The notes beneath the pieces are model-generated. The model was given only the letters and a program-made list of their open reading frames with translations, did no database searches and had not been told where the DNA came from. A program made the position numbers and the translations under genes. A stretch of 58,047 bases of DNA, taken from Streptomyces sp. DH37 (GTDB lineage: Bacteria > Actinomycetota > Actinomycetes > Streptomycetales > Streptomycetaceae). Shown piece after piece: positions 1 to 14,938 of the stretch (position 1 is its first letter; every line of letters starts with the position of its first letter). The stretch lies in contig NZ_JARVKV010000040.1 of NCBI RefSeq assembly GCF_029813835.1, positions 1 to 58,047 of the forward strand, written 5' to 3'.

Positions 1-60
1 AGCACGTTCCGGCGGGCCCGCCCGCGCATGGGTGCCGGGGATCCCGGAGGACCCGGAGGA

Positions 61-1299
61 TCAGGCCTTCGCCTCGGCCAGCAGCTTCTGGATCCGGGAG
101 ACGCCCTCGACCAGGTCCTCGTCGCCCAGCGCGTACGACAGCCGCAGATAGCCCGGCGTGCCGAACGCCTCGCCGGGGACGACCGCGACCTCGGCCTCCT
201 CGAGGATCAGCTCGGCCAGCTCCACGCTGGACCGCGGACGCCGCCCGCGGATCTCCCTGCCCAGCACGCCCTTGACCGACGGGTACGCGTAGAAGGCGCC
301 CTCCGGCTCGGGGCAGGTGACGCCGTCGATCTCGTTGAGCATCCGCACGATCGTCCTGCGGCGGCGGTCGAACGCCTCGCGCATCCTCGCCACGGCGTCC
401 AGGTCACCGGAGACGGCGGCCAGCGCGGCGGCCTGGGCGACGTTGGAGACGTTGGAGGTGGCGTGCGACTGGAGGTTGGTGGCGGCCTTCACCACGTCCT
501 TCGGACCGATGATCCACCCCACCCGCCAGCCGGTCATGGCGTACGTCTTGGCCACCCCGTTGACCACGACGCACCGGTCGGCCAGCTCCGGCACCACCAC
601 CGGCAGCGAGGAGAACTCCGCGTCGCCGTAGACCAGGTGCTCGTAGATCTCGTCGGTGAGCACCCACAGCCCGTGCTCGGCGGCCCAGCGGCCGATCTCC
701 TCGACCTGGGCGCGGGTGTGGACGGCGCCGGTCGGGTTCGACGGGGAGACGAACACCAGCACCTTGGTGCGCTCGGTGCGGGCCGCCTCCAGCTGCTCCA
801 CCGAGACCCGGTAGCCGGTCGTCTCGTCGGCGACCACGTCCACCGGCACGCCGCCCGCGAGCCGGATCGACTCGGGGTAGGTGGTCCAGTACGGGGCGGG
901 GACGATGACCTCGTCGCCCGGGTCGAGGATGGCGGCGAAGGCCTCGTAGATGGCCTGCTTGCCGCCGTTGGTGACCAGCACCTGGGACGCCTCGACCGCG
1001 TAGCCGGAGTCCCGCAGCGTCTTCGCGGCGATGGCCTCCTTCAGCTCGGGGAGCCCGCCGGCCGGGGTGTAGCGGTGGAAGCGGGGGTTCCGGCAGGCCT
1101 CCACCGCGGCCTCGACGATGTAGTCGGGGGTCGGGAAGTCGGGCTCGCCCGCGCCGAAGCCGATCACCGGACGTCCGGCGGCCTTGAGCGCCTTGGCCTT
1201 GGCGTCGACGGCGAGCGTGGCGGACTCGGAGATCGAGCCGACGCGGGCCGAGACCCGGCGCTCGGTGGGCGACTGGTTGGGAGGGGTTGCAGCGGTCAT
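61..1299 (-). CDS. aspC: Pyridoxal-phosphate aminotransferase, aspartate aminotransferase type
   Basis: A fold-type I PLP enzyme of 412 residues that should transfer amino groups between aspartate-like donors and 2-oxoglutarate in the cytoplasm. Visible marks are the substrate-loop stretch GFGAGEPDFPTPDYI near residues 47-61, the PSNPTGAV motif near 186-193, the TDEIYEHLVY aspartate/tyrosine motif near 215-224, and the Schiff-base lysine K251 in VAKTYAMTGWR. The ATG at 1299 was chosen because the upstream 75 codons of the open frame are low-complexity and run toward the tRNA gene. It points away from tRNA-Trp and secE, as I remember for Streptomyces. Class I assignment is firm; exact substrate specificity (aspartate versus other amino acids) is inferred. 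Confidence 0.93.
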   Translation of the reverse strand: MTAATPPNQSPTERRVSARVGSISESATLAVDAKAKALKAAGRPVIGFGAGEPDFPTPDYIVEAAVEACRNPRFHRYTPAGGLPELKEAIAAKTLRDSGYAVEASQVLVTNGGKQAIYEAFAAILDPGDEVIVPAPYWTTYPESIRLAGGVPVDVVADETTGYRVSVEQLEAARTERTKVLVFVSPSNPTGAVHTRAQVEEIGRWAAEHGLWVLTDEIYEHLVYGDAEFSSLPVVVPELADRCVVVNGVAKTYAMTGWRVGWIIGPKDVVKAATNLQSHATSNVSNVAQAAALAAVSGDLDAVARMREAFDRRRRTIVRMLNEIDGVTCPEPEGAFYAYPSVKGVLGREIRGRRPRSSVELAELILEEAEVAVVPGEAFGTPGYLRLSYALGDEDLVEGVSRIQKLLAEAKA

Positions 1300-1497
1300 A
1301 GGGGCATCGTCGCAGACGGGGCACCGCCCGGGCACGCGGGTCGGGGCGGGACGAAGAGGGAGGTTGGGGGCGATAAGGGTTACGTGTTCGACGGCGGCGC
1401 GGGAAGCACGTACACTCACCGTCGTTGGTCCCGGCCGATCACCGGCGCATCGCGTACTCCGCGGCGTTGTTCGGATGCGGTAGGTTGGGGACGGCAA

Positions 1498-1570
1498 AGG
1501 GTCGTAGCTCAATTGGTAGAGCACCGGTCTCCAAAACCGGCGGTTGGGGGTTCAAGTCCCTCCGGCCCTG
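1498..1570 (+). tRNA. trpT: tRNA-Trp (anticodon CCA)
   Basis: A complete cloverleaf of 73 bases. The acceptor arm pairs 1498-1504 with 1563-1569, the D arm shows GCTC...GAGC, and the anticodon stem CCGGT/ACCGG encloses CTCCAAA with anticodon CCA. The T arm is GGGGG-TTCAAGT-CCCTC. The discriminator is G1570, typical of tRNA-Trp. The 3' CCA is not encoded. A perfect 8-bp hairpin follows at 1574-1598. Confidence 0.97.
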
Positions 1571-1573
1571 CTT

Positions 1574-1598
1574 CACGCATCTGAGCCAGGGATGCGTG
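1574..1598 (+). terminator. Hairpin downstream of tRNA-Trp
   Basis: CACGCATC pairs perfectly with GATGCGTG around a 9-base loop, four bases after the tRNA end. There is no T-run, so it may aid 3' maturation or weak termination rather than act as a classic terminator. secE begins about 90 bases later and may be partly read through from the tRNA promoter. Confidence 0.5.
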
Positions 1599-1685
1599 CA
1601 CGTGTACGTAACTGGACGCACCGCCGTACGGCCGGGCCGGACGCGGCACGGCACGCGGCCAGGACCCGGATTCAGGTGAGGACGA

Positions 1686-1967
1686 GTGGCGGAGATCACG
1701 GACTCCATCGAGGTCCCCGAGCCCGGGCGGTCGCAGGACGACAACAAGCCCCGGCGCGGTGGCAAGCGCGCGAAGAAGGGCCCGCTGGGCCGTCTGGCGC
1801 TGTTCTACCGGCAGATCGTCGCCGAGCTGCGCAAGGTCGTCTGGCCCACGAAGAAGCAGCTCTCCACCTACACGACCGTGGTGATCATCTTCGTCGTCGT
1901 CGTCATCGGTCTGGTGACCGTGATTGACTGGGGGTTCACCGAGGTCGTCACGTACGTCTTCGGCTGA
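1686..1967 (+). CDS. secE: Preprotein translocase subunit SecE
   Basis: SecE clamps SecY in the SecYEG protein-conducting channel of the plasma membrane. This 93-residue form starts with GTG and has the usual short single-span actinobacterial layout. It has a charged N-terminal half (KRAKKG), the conserved amphipathic stretch FYRQIVAELRKVVWPTKKQ near residues 37-56, and one hydrophobic helix (VVIIFVVVVIGLVTVI) near 61-77. Its place between tRNA-Trp and nusG is conserved in actinobacteria. A strong hairpin lies between it and nusG, so co-transcription may be attenuated. Confidence 0.97.
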   Translation: MAEITDSIEVPEPGRSQDDNKPRRGGKRAKKGPLGRLALFYRQIVAELRKVVWPTKKQLSTYTTVVIIFVVVVIGLVTVIDWGFTEVVTYVFG

Positions 1968-1978
1968 TCCGCCCGCGG

Positions 1979-2000
1979 AGTGCCCCTCCGGGGCACTTTT
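1979..2000 (+). terminator. Hairpin with T-run between secE and nusG
   Basis: AGTGCCCC (1979-1986) pairs perfectly with GGGGCACT (1990-1997) over a 3-base loop and is followed by TTTT overlapping its last base. It sits 12 bases after the secE stop and 42 before nusG. It fits an intrinsic terminator or partial attenuator tuning nusG relative to secE. Confidence 0.7.
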
Positions 2001-2041
2001 CCGCATGTTCGACCCCTTGAAGCCAGGAAGAAGCAGCCACC

Positions 2042-2896
2042 GTGTCTGACCCGAACCTGAACGACGCCGTCGACCCTGCCGAGGGCGACGACACCGCGCC
2101 CGACGCCGTCGAGACGGCGGACGAGGCGGCGGACGGCGTCGACCGGGCCGAAGCTGCCGACGCCACCGGGGAGGACGAGTCGACCGAGGAGGCGGCCGTC
2201 CCCGCCGAGACCGCCGACGAGGCCGCCGAAGAAGAAGCCGCCGGCGAGACCGAGGAGGCGGAAGAGGCGGAGGAGCCGGTCGACCCGGTCACCGCCCTCC
2301 GCGAGGAACTGCGCCACCTCCCCGGCGAGTGGTACGTCATCCACACCTACGCGGGCTACGAGAAGCGCGTGAAGGCCAACCTGGAGCAGCGCGCCGTCTC
2401 GCTGAACGTCGAGGACTTCATCTACCAGGCCGAGGTCCCCGAGGAAGAGATCGTCCAGATCAAGAACGGCGAGCGCAAGAACGTCCGTCAGAACAAGCTC
2501 CCCGGCTACGTGCTGGTGCGCATGGACCTGACGAACGAGTCGTGGGGCGTCGTCCGCAACACCCCGGGCGTCACCGGCTTCGTGGGCAACGCCTACGACC
2601 CGTACCCGCTGACCCTGGACGAGGTCGTCAAGATGCTGGCCCCCGAGGCCGAGGAGCGCGCCGCCGCGGAGGCCGCCGCCGAGGCCGGGCTGCCGGCGCC
2701 GAGCCGCAAGGTCGAGGTCCAGGTCCTGGACTTCGAGGTCGGGGACTCGGTCACCGTCACCGACGGCCCGTTCGCGACCCTCCAGGCGACGATCAACGAG
2801 ATCAACCCGGACTCGAAGAAGGTCAAGGGCCTCGTCGAGATCTTCGGCCGCGAGACCCCGGTCGAGCTGAGCTTCGACCAGATCCAGAAGAACTGA
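2042..2896 (+). CDS. nusG: Transcription termination/antitermination factor NusG
   Basis: NusG binds the RNA polymerase clamp and affects pausing, Rho termination and transcription-translation coupling. The NGN domain starts at EWYVIHTYAGYEKRVKANL (about residue 96). The KOW domain lies near the C-terminus (FEVGDSVTVTDGPFATLQATI). The protein is 284 residues against about 180 in E. coli. The difference is an acidic Asp/Glu/Ala-rich extension of roughly 80 residues at the N-terminus, a trait of actinobacterial NusG. The GTG start at 2042 follows AGGAAGAAG at a workable distance. A 15-bp hairpin at 2921-2965 ends the unit before rplK. Confidence 0.97.
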   Translation: MSDPNLNDAVDPAEGDDTAPDAVETADEAADGVDRAEAADATGEDESTEEAAVPAETADEAAEEEAAGETEEAEEAEEPVDPVTALREELRHLPGEWYVIHTYAGYEKRVKANLEQRAVSLNVEDFIYQAEVPEEEIVQIKNGERKNVRQNKLPGYVLVRMDLTNESWGVVRNTPGVTGFVGNAYDPYPLTLDEVVKMLAPEAEERAAAEAAAEAGLPAPSRKVEVQVLDFEVGDSVTVTDGPFATLQATINEINPDSKKVKGLVEIFGRETPVELSFDQIQKN

Positions 2897-2920
2897 CGCG
2901 GTTCTTCCGGTCACCGACGT

Positions 2921-2968
2921 CCGGCCAGGTCAGGCAGCCCCTCGGGGCGCGCCTGACCTGGCCGGTTT
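2921..2968 (+). terminator. 15-bp perfect hairpin, nusG terminator
   Basis: Positions 2921-2935 pair perfectly with 2951-2965 around a 15-base loop, followed by TTT. It starts 25 bases after the nusG stop and isolates secE-nusG from rplK-rplA. Confidence 0.75.
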
Positions 2969-2996
2969 CTGACCTCGCCGCGATACGGGCTATCGT
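2968..2996 (+). promoter_or_regulatory. Candidate rplK promoter
   Basis: A -35-like TCTGAC (2968-2973) lies 17 bases before a -10-like TATCGT (2991-2996), about 75 bases upstream of rplK. This fits a HrdB-type promoter placed right after the nusG terminator. It is a motif match only. Confidence 0.5.
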
Positions 2997-3071
2997 GGTG
3001 CGGTATGCCTCCGTACGGGTGGATCAGCCCGGCGGGGGATTCGACACCTCTCACCAGGACCCGGAGAGAAC

Positions 3072-3506
3072 ATGCCTCCCAAGAAGAAGAAGGTCACGGG
3101 GCTGATCAAGCTCCAGATCCAGGCCGGCGCCGCGAACCCGGCTCCGCCGGTCGGCCCCGCGCTGGGTCAGCACGGCGTCAACATCATGGAGTTCTGCAAG
3201 GCCTACAACGCCGCGACCGAGTCGCAGCGCGGCTGGGTCATCCCGGTGGAGATCACGGTCTACGAGGACCGCTCCTTCACCTTCATCACCAAGACCCCGC
3301 CGGCCGCGAAGATGATCCTCAAGGCCGCGGGCGTCGAGAAGGGCTCCGGCGAGCCCCACACCAAGAAGGTCGCGAAGATCACGCGCGAGCAGGTGCGTGA
3401 GATCGCCACCACCAAGATGCCCGACCTCAACGCCAACGACCTGGACGCCGCCGAGAAGATCATCGCCGGCACCGCCCGGTCGATGGGTGTCACCGTCGAG
3501 GGCTGA
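3072..3506 (+). CDS. rplK: 50S ribosomal protein L11
   Basis: L11 shapes the GTPase-associated centre with 23S rRNA and is needed for RelA activation by uncharged tRNA. The 144-residue length is standard. The N-terminal PPVGPALGQHGVNIMEFC segment contains the proline helix where thiopeptide-resistance substitutions occur; the visible residues look wild type. The C-terminal RNA-binding domain has KMPDLNANDLDAAEKIIAGTARSMG. The ATG follows GGAGAGAAC. rplA follows after 159 bases, presumably in the same transcript. Confidence 0.98.
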   Translation: MPPKKKKVTGLIKLQIQAGAANPAPPVGPALGQHGVNIMEFCKAYNAATESQRGWVIPVEITVYEDRSFTFITKTPPAAKMILKAAGVEKGSGEPHTKKVAKITREQVREIATTKMPDLNANDLDAAEKIIAGTARSMGVTVEG

Positions 3507-3665
3507 ACCGCTCCGCTTCGCGGCACTCCGTGAAGCACGCGGCCCGGCTCGACCGCGGGACGGCAGTCCCGTACCGGTGAGCCGATCACAGACGAGCAGG
3601 AAGTGGCAGGGTCAGGCGCTGGCCCCCCGGACCACGACTCCGCAAACCGAAAACCTGGAGCAGAA

Positions 3666-4385
3666 GTGAAGCGCAGCAAGGCTCTCCGCAATGCGGACGC
3701 CAAGGTCGACCGGACGCGGCTCTACGCCCCGCTGGAAGCCGTCCGCCTCGCCAAGGAGACCTCTCCGACCAAGTTCGACGCGACCGTCGAGGTCGCCATG
3801 CGCCTGGGCGTCGACCCGCGCAAGGCCGACCAGATGGTGCGCGGCACCGTGAACCTCCCGCACGGCACCGGCAAGACCGCCCGGGTCCTGGTCTTCGCGA
3901 CCGGTGAGCGTGCCGCGGCCGCGGAGGCCGCCGGCGCCGACATCGTCGGCTCCGACGAACTGATCGACGAGGTCGCCAAGGGCCGCCTGGACTTCGACGC
4001 CGTCGTCGCCACCCCGGACCTGATGGGCAAGGTCGGCCGTCTGGGCCGCGTGCTCGGTCCGCGTGGCCTGATGCCGAACCCGAAGACCGGCACCGTCACC
4101 CCGGACGTCGCCAAGGCCGTCACCGAGATCAAGGGCGGCAAGATCGAGTTCCGCGTGGACAAGCACGCCAACCTCCACTTCATCATCGGCAAGGTCTCGT
4201 TCGACGAGAAGCAGCTGGTGGAGAACTACGCGGCGGCGCTGGACGAGGTCCTGAGGCTGAAGCCGTCCGCGGCCAAGGGCCGGTACGTCAAGAAGGCCAT
4301 CATCAGCACCACGATGGGCCCCGGCGTCCCCGTCGACCCCAACCGCACCCGGAACCTCCTCGCCGAGGAGGAGGCCGCCGCCTGA
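3666..4385 (+). CDS. rplA: 50S ribosomal protein L1
   Basis: L1 forms the mobile L1 stalk of the 50S subunit and in other bacteria represses its own L11-L1 mRNA. The protein has 239 residues, with the usual GRVLGPRGLMPNPKTGTVT and KAVTEIKGGKIEFRVDK motifs. The GTG at 3666 was chosen because CTGGAG lies about 6 bases upstream and the protein then begins with KRSKALRNADAKVD as in Streptomyces. A frame opening 63 bases earlier is not family-like. Confidence 0.97.
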   Translation: MKRSKALRNADAKVDRTRLYAPLEAVRLAKETSPTKFDATVEVAMRLGVDPRKADQMVRGTVNLPHGTGKTARVLVFATGERAAAAEAAGADIVGSDELIDEVAKGRLDFDAVVATPDLMGKVGRLGRVLGPRGLMPNPKTGTVTPDVAKAVTEIKGGKIEFRVDKHANLHFIIGKVSFDEKQLVENYAAALDEVLRLKPSAAKGRYVKKAIISTTMGPGVPVDPNRTRNLLAEEEAAA

Positions 4386-4471
4386 TCCGGCGCGCGTCCA
4401 CCGAGGGCATCCGAGCACAGAGGCCGGGTCGATAGGGTGAGCGGACCATCACCACACCGCATGGGGGGATC

Positions 4472-5380
4472 ATGCGTCTGATGCGCAGGACCGCGTTCGG
4501 GGCCACCGCGCTGGTCGTGACGGCAGCGCTGGCGGGGTGCTCCGGCGACGGGGGAGGGGGAGAGCGGGCCGCGCGGGACGGCGGGGAACGGCGCTCGATC
4601 GTCCAGGCCCTGACGGCGGCGGCCGAGAGGGCCGGCGAGGCGAGGACGGCCAGGGTCGAGCTGACGATGTCGGTCCCCGGCGCCGGCGGCGGGATGAGGA
4701 TGTCCGGCGTGACGGGCTGGGATCCGCTCGTCATGGACGTGACCGCGTCCGGCGGCATGCTCGCGCGGGCCGGCGGGCCGGGCGGGACGCGCATGCTCCG
4801 GGTCGACGACGTGATGTACGTGAGCGTCGACGGGAAGGGCTCGGAGGGCTTCGGCGGCAAGCCGTGGGTGAAGCTGGACCTCCGGGCGATCGCGGAGGGG
4901 TCCGGCGACGAGCGGGCGCTGGCGGCGATGACGGGCGGCCTGCAGGACATGAACCGCAGCCCGTCCCAGCAGACGGCCCTGCTCCTGGACTCGCCCGGCA
5001 TCGAGCGGGTCGGCGAGGAGGAGGTCGGCGGCGTCCCCACCGAGCACTACGGCGGCACGCTGACCATGGAGGAGGCCCTGGCGGCGGACTCCTCCTCGGA
5101 CCACCTCACCGCCGAGGAGCGCGAGGAACTGCTGGGCGCCATGGAGGAGTCCGGGGTGAAGGGCTTCGACATCGACGTCTGGGTCGACGAGCGCGACTAC
5201 CCGGCGAGGATCGACATGACCATGGACAGCCCCCAGGGCGGGATCACCGTCTCGCAGACCTACAGCGACTACGGCACCCCGGTCTCCGTGGAGGCGCCTC
5301 CGGCGAGCGAGACGACCGATCTGATGGAGGTCCTCGAGGAGATCGGCGGGGCGGGCCGGGAGGGGGCCGGCGAGGTCTGA
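4472..5380 (+). CDS. Secreted lipoprotein, LppX/LprAFG-like
   Basis: A 302-residue protein with an N-terminal signal peptide (RRTAFGATALVVTAALAGC) whose lipobox LAGC puts the lipidated cysteine at residue 23. The mature part looks like the actinobacterial beta-rich LppX/LprG-type fold, with alternating strands such as VELTMSV and DPLVMDVTAS, then FDIDVWVDERDYPARIDMTMDSP near the end. Members of that family bind lipids or glycolipids in the cell envelope; the ligand here is unknown. I recall the same lipoprotein between rplA and rplJ in other Streptomyces. The -10-like TAGGGT near 4433 may drive it separately from rplA. Confidence 0.8.
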   Translation: MRLMRRTAFGATALVVTAALAGCSGDGGGGERAARDGGERRSIVQALTAAAERAGEARTARVELTMSVPGAGGGMRMSGVTGWDPLVMDVTASGGMLARAGGPGGTRMLRVDDVMYVSVDGKGSEGFGGKPWVKLDLRAIAEGSGDERALAAMTGGLQDMNRSPSQQTALLLDSPGIERVGEEEVGGVPTEHYGGTLTMEEALAADSSSDHLTAEEREELLGAMEESGVKGFDIDVWVDERDYPARIDMTMDSPQGGITVSQTYSDYGTPVSVEAPPASETTDLMEVLEEIGGAGREGAGEV

Positions 5381-5389
5381 GCGCCGGAT

Positions 5390-5419
5390 TTGCCTGCCGC
5401 GACGGCGTTCGCGTACTCT
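5390..5419 (+). promoter_or_regulatory. rplJ-rplL promoter
   Basis: TTGCCT (5390-5395) and TACTCT (5414-5419) are 18 bases apart, which puts the start site near 5426, about 280 bases before rplJ. The long leader that follows fits the L10-type autoregulated 5' UTR. Confidence 0.6.
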
Positions 5420-5425
5420 TCCACG

Positions 5426-5602
5426 GAAGCCAAAGACCGCTGGTCGTTGCCGTGCCTTCCAGGATCTCCCGCAGATTCCGGGGCTCGGCGGCCGAAGGAT
5501 CCGCTCGGAGCGGGCGACCTGCGCAGGTGACCGTGGAGGACTCCCGCACGCACGTGCCGGTCGAGTCACGCCCCGTGCGCCTGCGCCGGGGCGTTTCGTT
5601 TT
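5426..5602 (+). promoter_or_regulatory. rplJ (L10) mRNA leader ending in an intrinsic attenuator
   Basis: In many bacteria L10-(L7/L12)4 binds a structured leader upstream of rplJ to repress its own synthesis. Here the 328-base gap holds no gene. Its 3' part ends with ACGCCCCG (5568-5575) pairing with CGGGGCGT (5587-5594), followed by TTTCGTTTT, a good Rho-independent terminator 106 bases ahead of the rplJ start. Leader identity is inferred from position and length; the hairpin is seen directly. A covariance search with the Rfam L10_leader model would decide it. Confidence 0.6.
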
Positions 5603-5708
5603 GCGCAAGCCCCCCTTCCTCGTGCGCCCGACGTGGGCGGTCCGGCGTCATGACCTGCCGAAAGGCACGGTCGAGGATCGCATCACCCGGAAAGGAGGGC
5701 CGAGGCTC

Positions 5709-6263
5709 ATGGCGAGTCCCGACAAGGTCGCAGCCGTCGAGGAGATCAAGGAGAACTTCCAGAACTCCAACGCCGCCGTTGTGACCGCGTACACCGGTCT
5801 CAGCGTCGCCCAGCTCAAGGACCTGCGTCGTTCCCTCGGTGGGAACGCTCAGTACCGTGTGGCGAAGAACACGCTTACCAAGATCGCGGCCAACGAGGCC
5901 GGGGTCACCGAGCTCGACGAGTTCTTCGTCGGCTCCACCGCCGTCGCCTTCGTGACCGGTGACCCGGTCGAGGCGGCGAAGAGTCTGCGTGACTTCGCCA
6001 AGGACAACCCCCAGCTCGTCATCAAGGGCGGTGTCCTCGAGGGCAAGGCGCTGAGCGCCGACGAGATCAAGAAGCTCGCGGACCTCGAGTCCCGTGAGGT
6101 GCTGCTCGCCAAGCTGGCCGGTGGCATGAAGGCGTCCATGGCCAAGGCCGCGGCGACCTTCCAGGCCCCGCTGTCGAAGTTCGTCCGCACCGCGGACGCC
6201 CTTCGCGCCAAGCAGGAAGAGCAGGGCGGTGCCGGTACGCCGGCTCCCGCCGAGGCCGAGTAA
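5709..6263 (+). CDS. rplJ: 50S ribosomal protein L10
   Basis: L10 is the stalk base that carries the L7/L12 dimers and binds 23S rRNA next to L11. The 184-residue protein begins MASPDKVAAVEEIKE. It contains the conserved QLKDLRRSLGG...YRVAKNTLTKIA block and ends in a helical tail (FVRTADALRAKQEEQ) that docks L12 dimers. The ATG at 5709 follows AAAGGAGG at a slightly long spacing. rplL follows after 93 bases. Confidence 0.97.
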   Translation: MASPDKVAAVEEIKENFQNSNAAVVTAYTGLSVAQLKDLRRSLGGNAQYRVAKNTLTKIAANEAGVTELDEFFVGSTAVAFVTGDPVEAAKSLRDFAKDNPQLVIKGGVLEGKALSADEIKKLADLESREVLLAKLAGGMKASMAKAAATFQAPLSKFVRTADALRAKQEEQGGAGTPAPAEAE

Positions 6264-6356
6264 CCCGCTCCAGGCGCACTCGGTCGCAGCGGGCTCCTGT
6301 ACGCCCGCCGACATGGACAACCCGGCACCAGCCGACTTAGTGGAAGGACCGCCATC

Positions 6357-6746
6357 ATGGCGAAGCTCAGCCAGGACGAGCTGCTCGAGCAGTTCAGCGA
6401 GATGACCCTCATCGAGCTCTCCGAGTTCGTGAAGGCCTTCGAGGAGAAGTTCGACGTCGAGGCCGCCGCCCCGGTCGCCGTCGCCGCCGCCGGTGGCGCC
6501 GCCGCCGGTGCCCCGGCCGAGGCCGCCGAGGAGAAGGACGAGTTCGACGTCATCCTCACCGGCGCCGGCGACAAGAAGATCCAGGTCATCAAGGTCGTGC
6601 GCGAGCTGACCTCCCTCGGCCTGAAGGAGGCCAAGGACCTGGTCGACGGCACCCCGAAGCCGGTCCTGGAGAAGGTCAACAAGGAGGCCGCGGACAAGGC
6701 CGCCGACGCCCTCAAGGGCGCCGGCGCCTCCGTCGAGGTCAAGTGA
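6357..6746 (+). CDS. rplL: 50S ribosomal protein L7/L12
   Basis: The flexible stalk protein recruits and activates translational GTPases. It has 129 residues in three parts. These are an N-terminal dimerisation helix pair (DELLEQFSEMTLIELSEFVKAFEEKF), an Ala/Gly/Pro hinge near residues 37-58, and the globular C-terminal domain (EFDVILTGAGDKKIQVIKVVRELTSLGLKEAKDLVD in shortened form). The ATG follows GGAAGGACC. A strong terminator follows at 6795. Confidence 0.98.
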   Translation: MAKLSQDELLEQFSEMTLIELSEFVKAFEEKFDVEAAAPVAVAAAGGAAAGAPAEAAEEKDEFDVILTGAGDKKIQVIKVVRELTSLGLKEAKDLVDGTPKPVLEKVNKEAADKAADALKGAGASVEVK

Positions 6747-6794
6747 CCTCGGTGACCTCGGTCACATCCGGAGTCCGCTGACTCCGCTCCTTCC

Positions 6795-6826
6795 GAAGGC
6801 GATCACCCATGCGGGTGGTCGCCTTC
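6795..6826 (+). terminator. rplJ-rplL terminator
   Basis: GAAGGCGATCACCC (6795-6808) pairs over 14 positions, with one G-T wobble, with 6813-6826 around the loop ATGC. It lies 48 bases after rplL and separates it from rpoB. Confidence 0.75.
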
Positions 6827-6848
6827 GGGCGTTCCCGCGACGGTCGTC

Positions 6849-6876
6849 TTGCCTGGCGAAGCACGGCGGGTATGGT
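6849..6876 (+). promoter_or_regulatory. Candidate distal rpoB promoter
   Basis: TTGCCT (6849-6854) is 16 bases from TATGGT (6871-6876), just after the rplL terminator. It would give an rpoB leader of about 340 bases. The leader would include a GAGGGG-CTCG-CCCCTC hairpin at 7044-7059. Confidence 0.45.
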
Positions 6877-7105
6877 GATCACCGCTGCCCGGTCGTACGC
6901 TCCCGGTGGTCTCGGTGGGGGTGGGGCCTTGACGAACCGCACGTAGCGCGCAATTCTCAGGACGCGTCGTCACACCGATCCACGATCCGAGGCATGGATC
7001 GCTGACGAAGTGGGAAACCTTGCGGCAGGCGTCGAACAACAACGAGGGGCTCGCCCCTCCCGGAGGGAGAGATTGGTACCGCGTGCCGGTCTCCGGAATC
7101 TGCTC

Positions 7106-7134
7106 TGGACATCAGTGTGGCTTGTGGCTACACT
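7106..7134 (+). promoter_or_regulatory. Proximal rpoB promoter
   Basis: TGGACA (7106-7111) and TACACT (7129-7134) are exactly 17 bases apart, the best promoter-like match in the 479-base rplL-rpoB gap. Transcription would start near 7141, about 85 bases before the TTG start of rpoB. Confidence 0.6.
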
Positions 7135-7225
7135 GACCCTTTGCGCTGCCTATTAACTGCTCCCTGCCCGTCACCAGGGGCACGGCATGCGCGTAGTGAG
7201 TCCGAGCCCTCGGAAGGACCCCCTC

Positions 7226-10702
<3,477 letters not shown>

Positions 10703-10708
10703 CGGGCC

Positions 10709-10759
10709 GGCCGGGGCGCCGCATCCCTCCGCTTGAGGAGGGAGGGCGGCTCCCCGGCC
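10709..10759 (+). other. Long imperfect hairpin between rpoB and rpoC
   Basis: The arms 10709-10730 and 10737-10759 pair as GGCCGGGG...TCCCTCC with GGAGGGA...TCCCCGGCC around GCTTGA, with a few internal mismatches. There is no T-run. It may be an RNA-processing site or partial attenuator balancing rpoB and rpoC output; that role is inference. Confidence 0.5.
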
Positions 10760-10844
10760 TCCCCGGGACCCCCGTTCAGACCACCAAAGAGCTCCTCGGT
10801 CTCGCCGACGCGAGGGGCACAAACCCTGAGAGGGATTGACGAGA

Positions 10845-14744
<3,900 letters not shown>

Positions 14745-14770
14745 GGCCGGCCGCACGGTCCGACGGACGC

Positions 14771-14808
14771 CCGCGGGGCGGCCCCTCTCCGGAGGGGCCG
14801 CCCCGCGG
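14771..14808 (+). terminator. rpoBC terminator (17-bp perfect stem)
   Basis: Positions 14771-14787 pair without mismatch with 14792-14808 around TCCG, 26 bases after the rpoC stop. Only a short mixed T-rich tail (TCTTCGTCGT) follows, as is usual in Streptomyces. Confidence 0.8.
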
Positions 14809-14938
14809 TCTTCGTCGTGGGCTTCCGCCGTGGGCTTCCGCCATGGGCCGCCGACGTGTCCTGTGTGTCCCGGAACTCCCCGGAGGGCGGGAACGTCATG
14901 GATGATGGGGGCAGCCCGATCGTGGGGAGGTGGAGCCG

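Noticed and set aside
28..1584. Plus-strand frame across the aminotransferase and tRNA-Trp
   Set aside because: Antisense to a clear PLP enzyme and runs through the tRNA.
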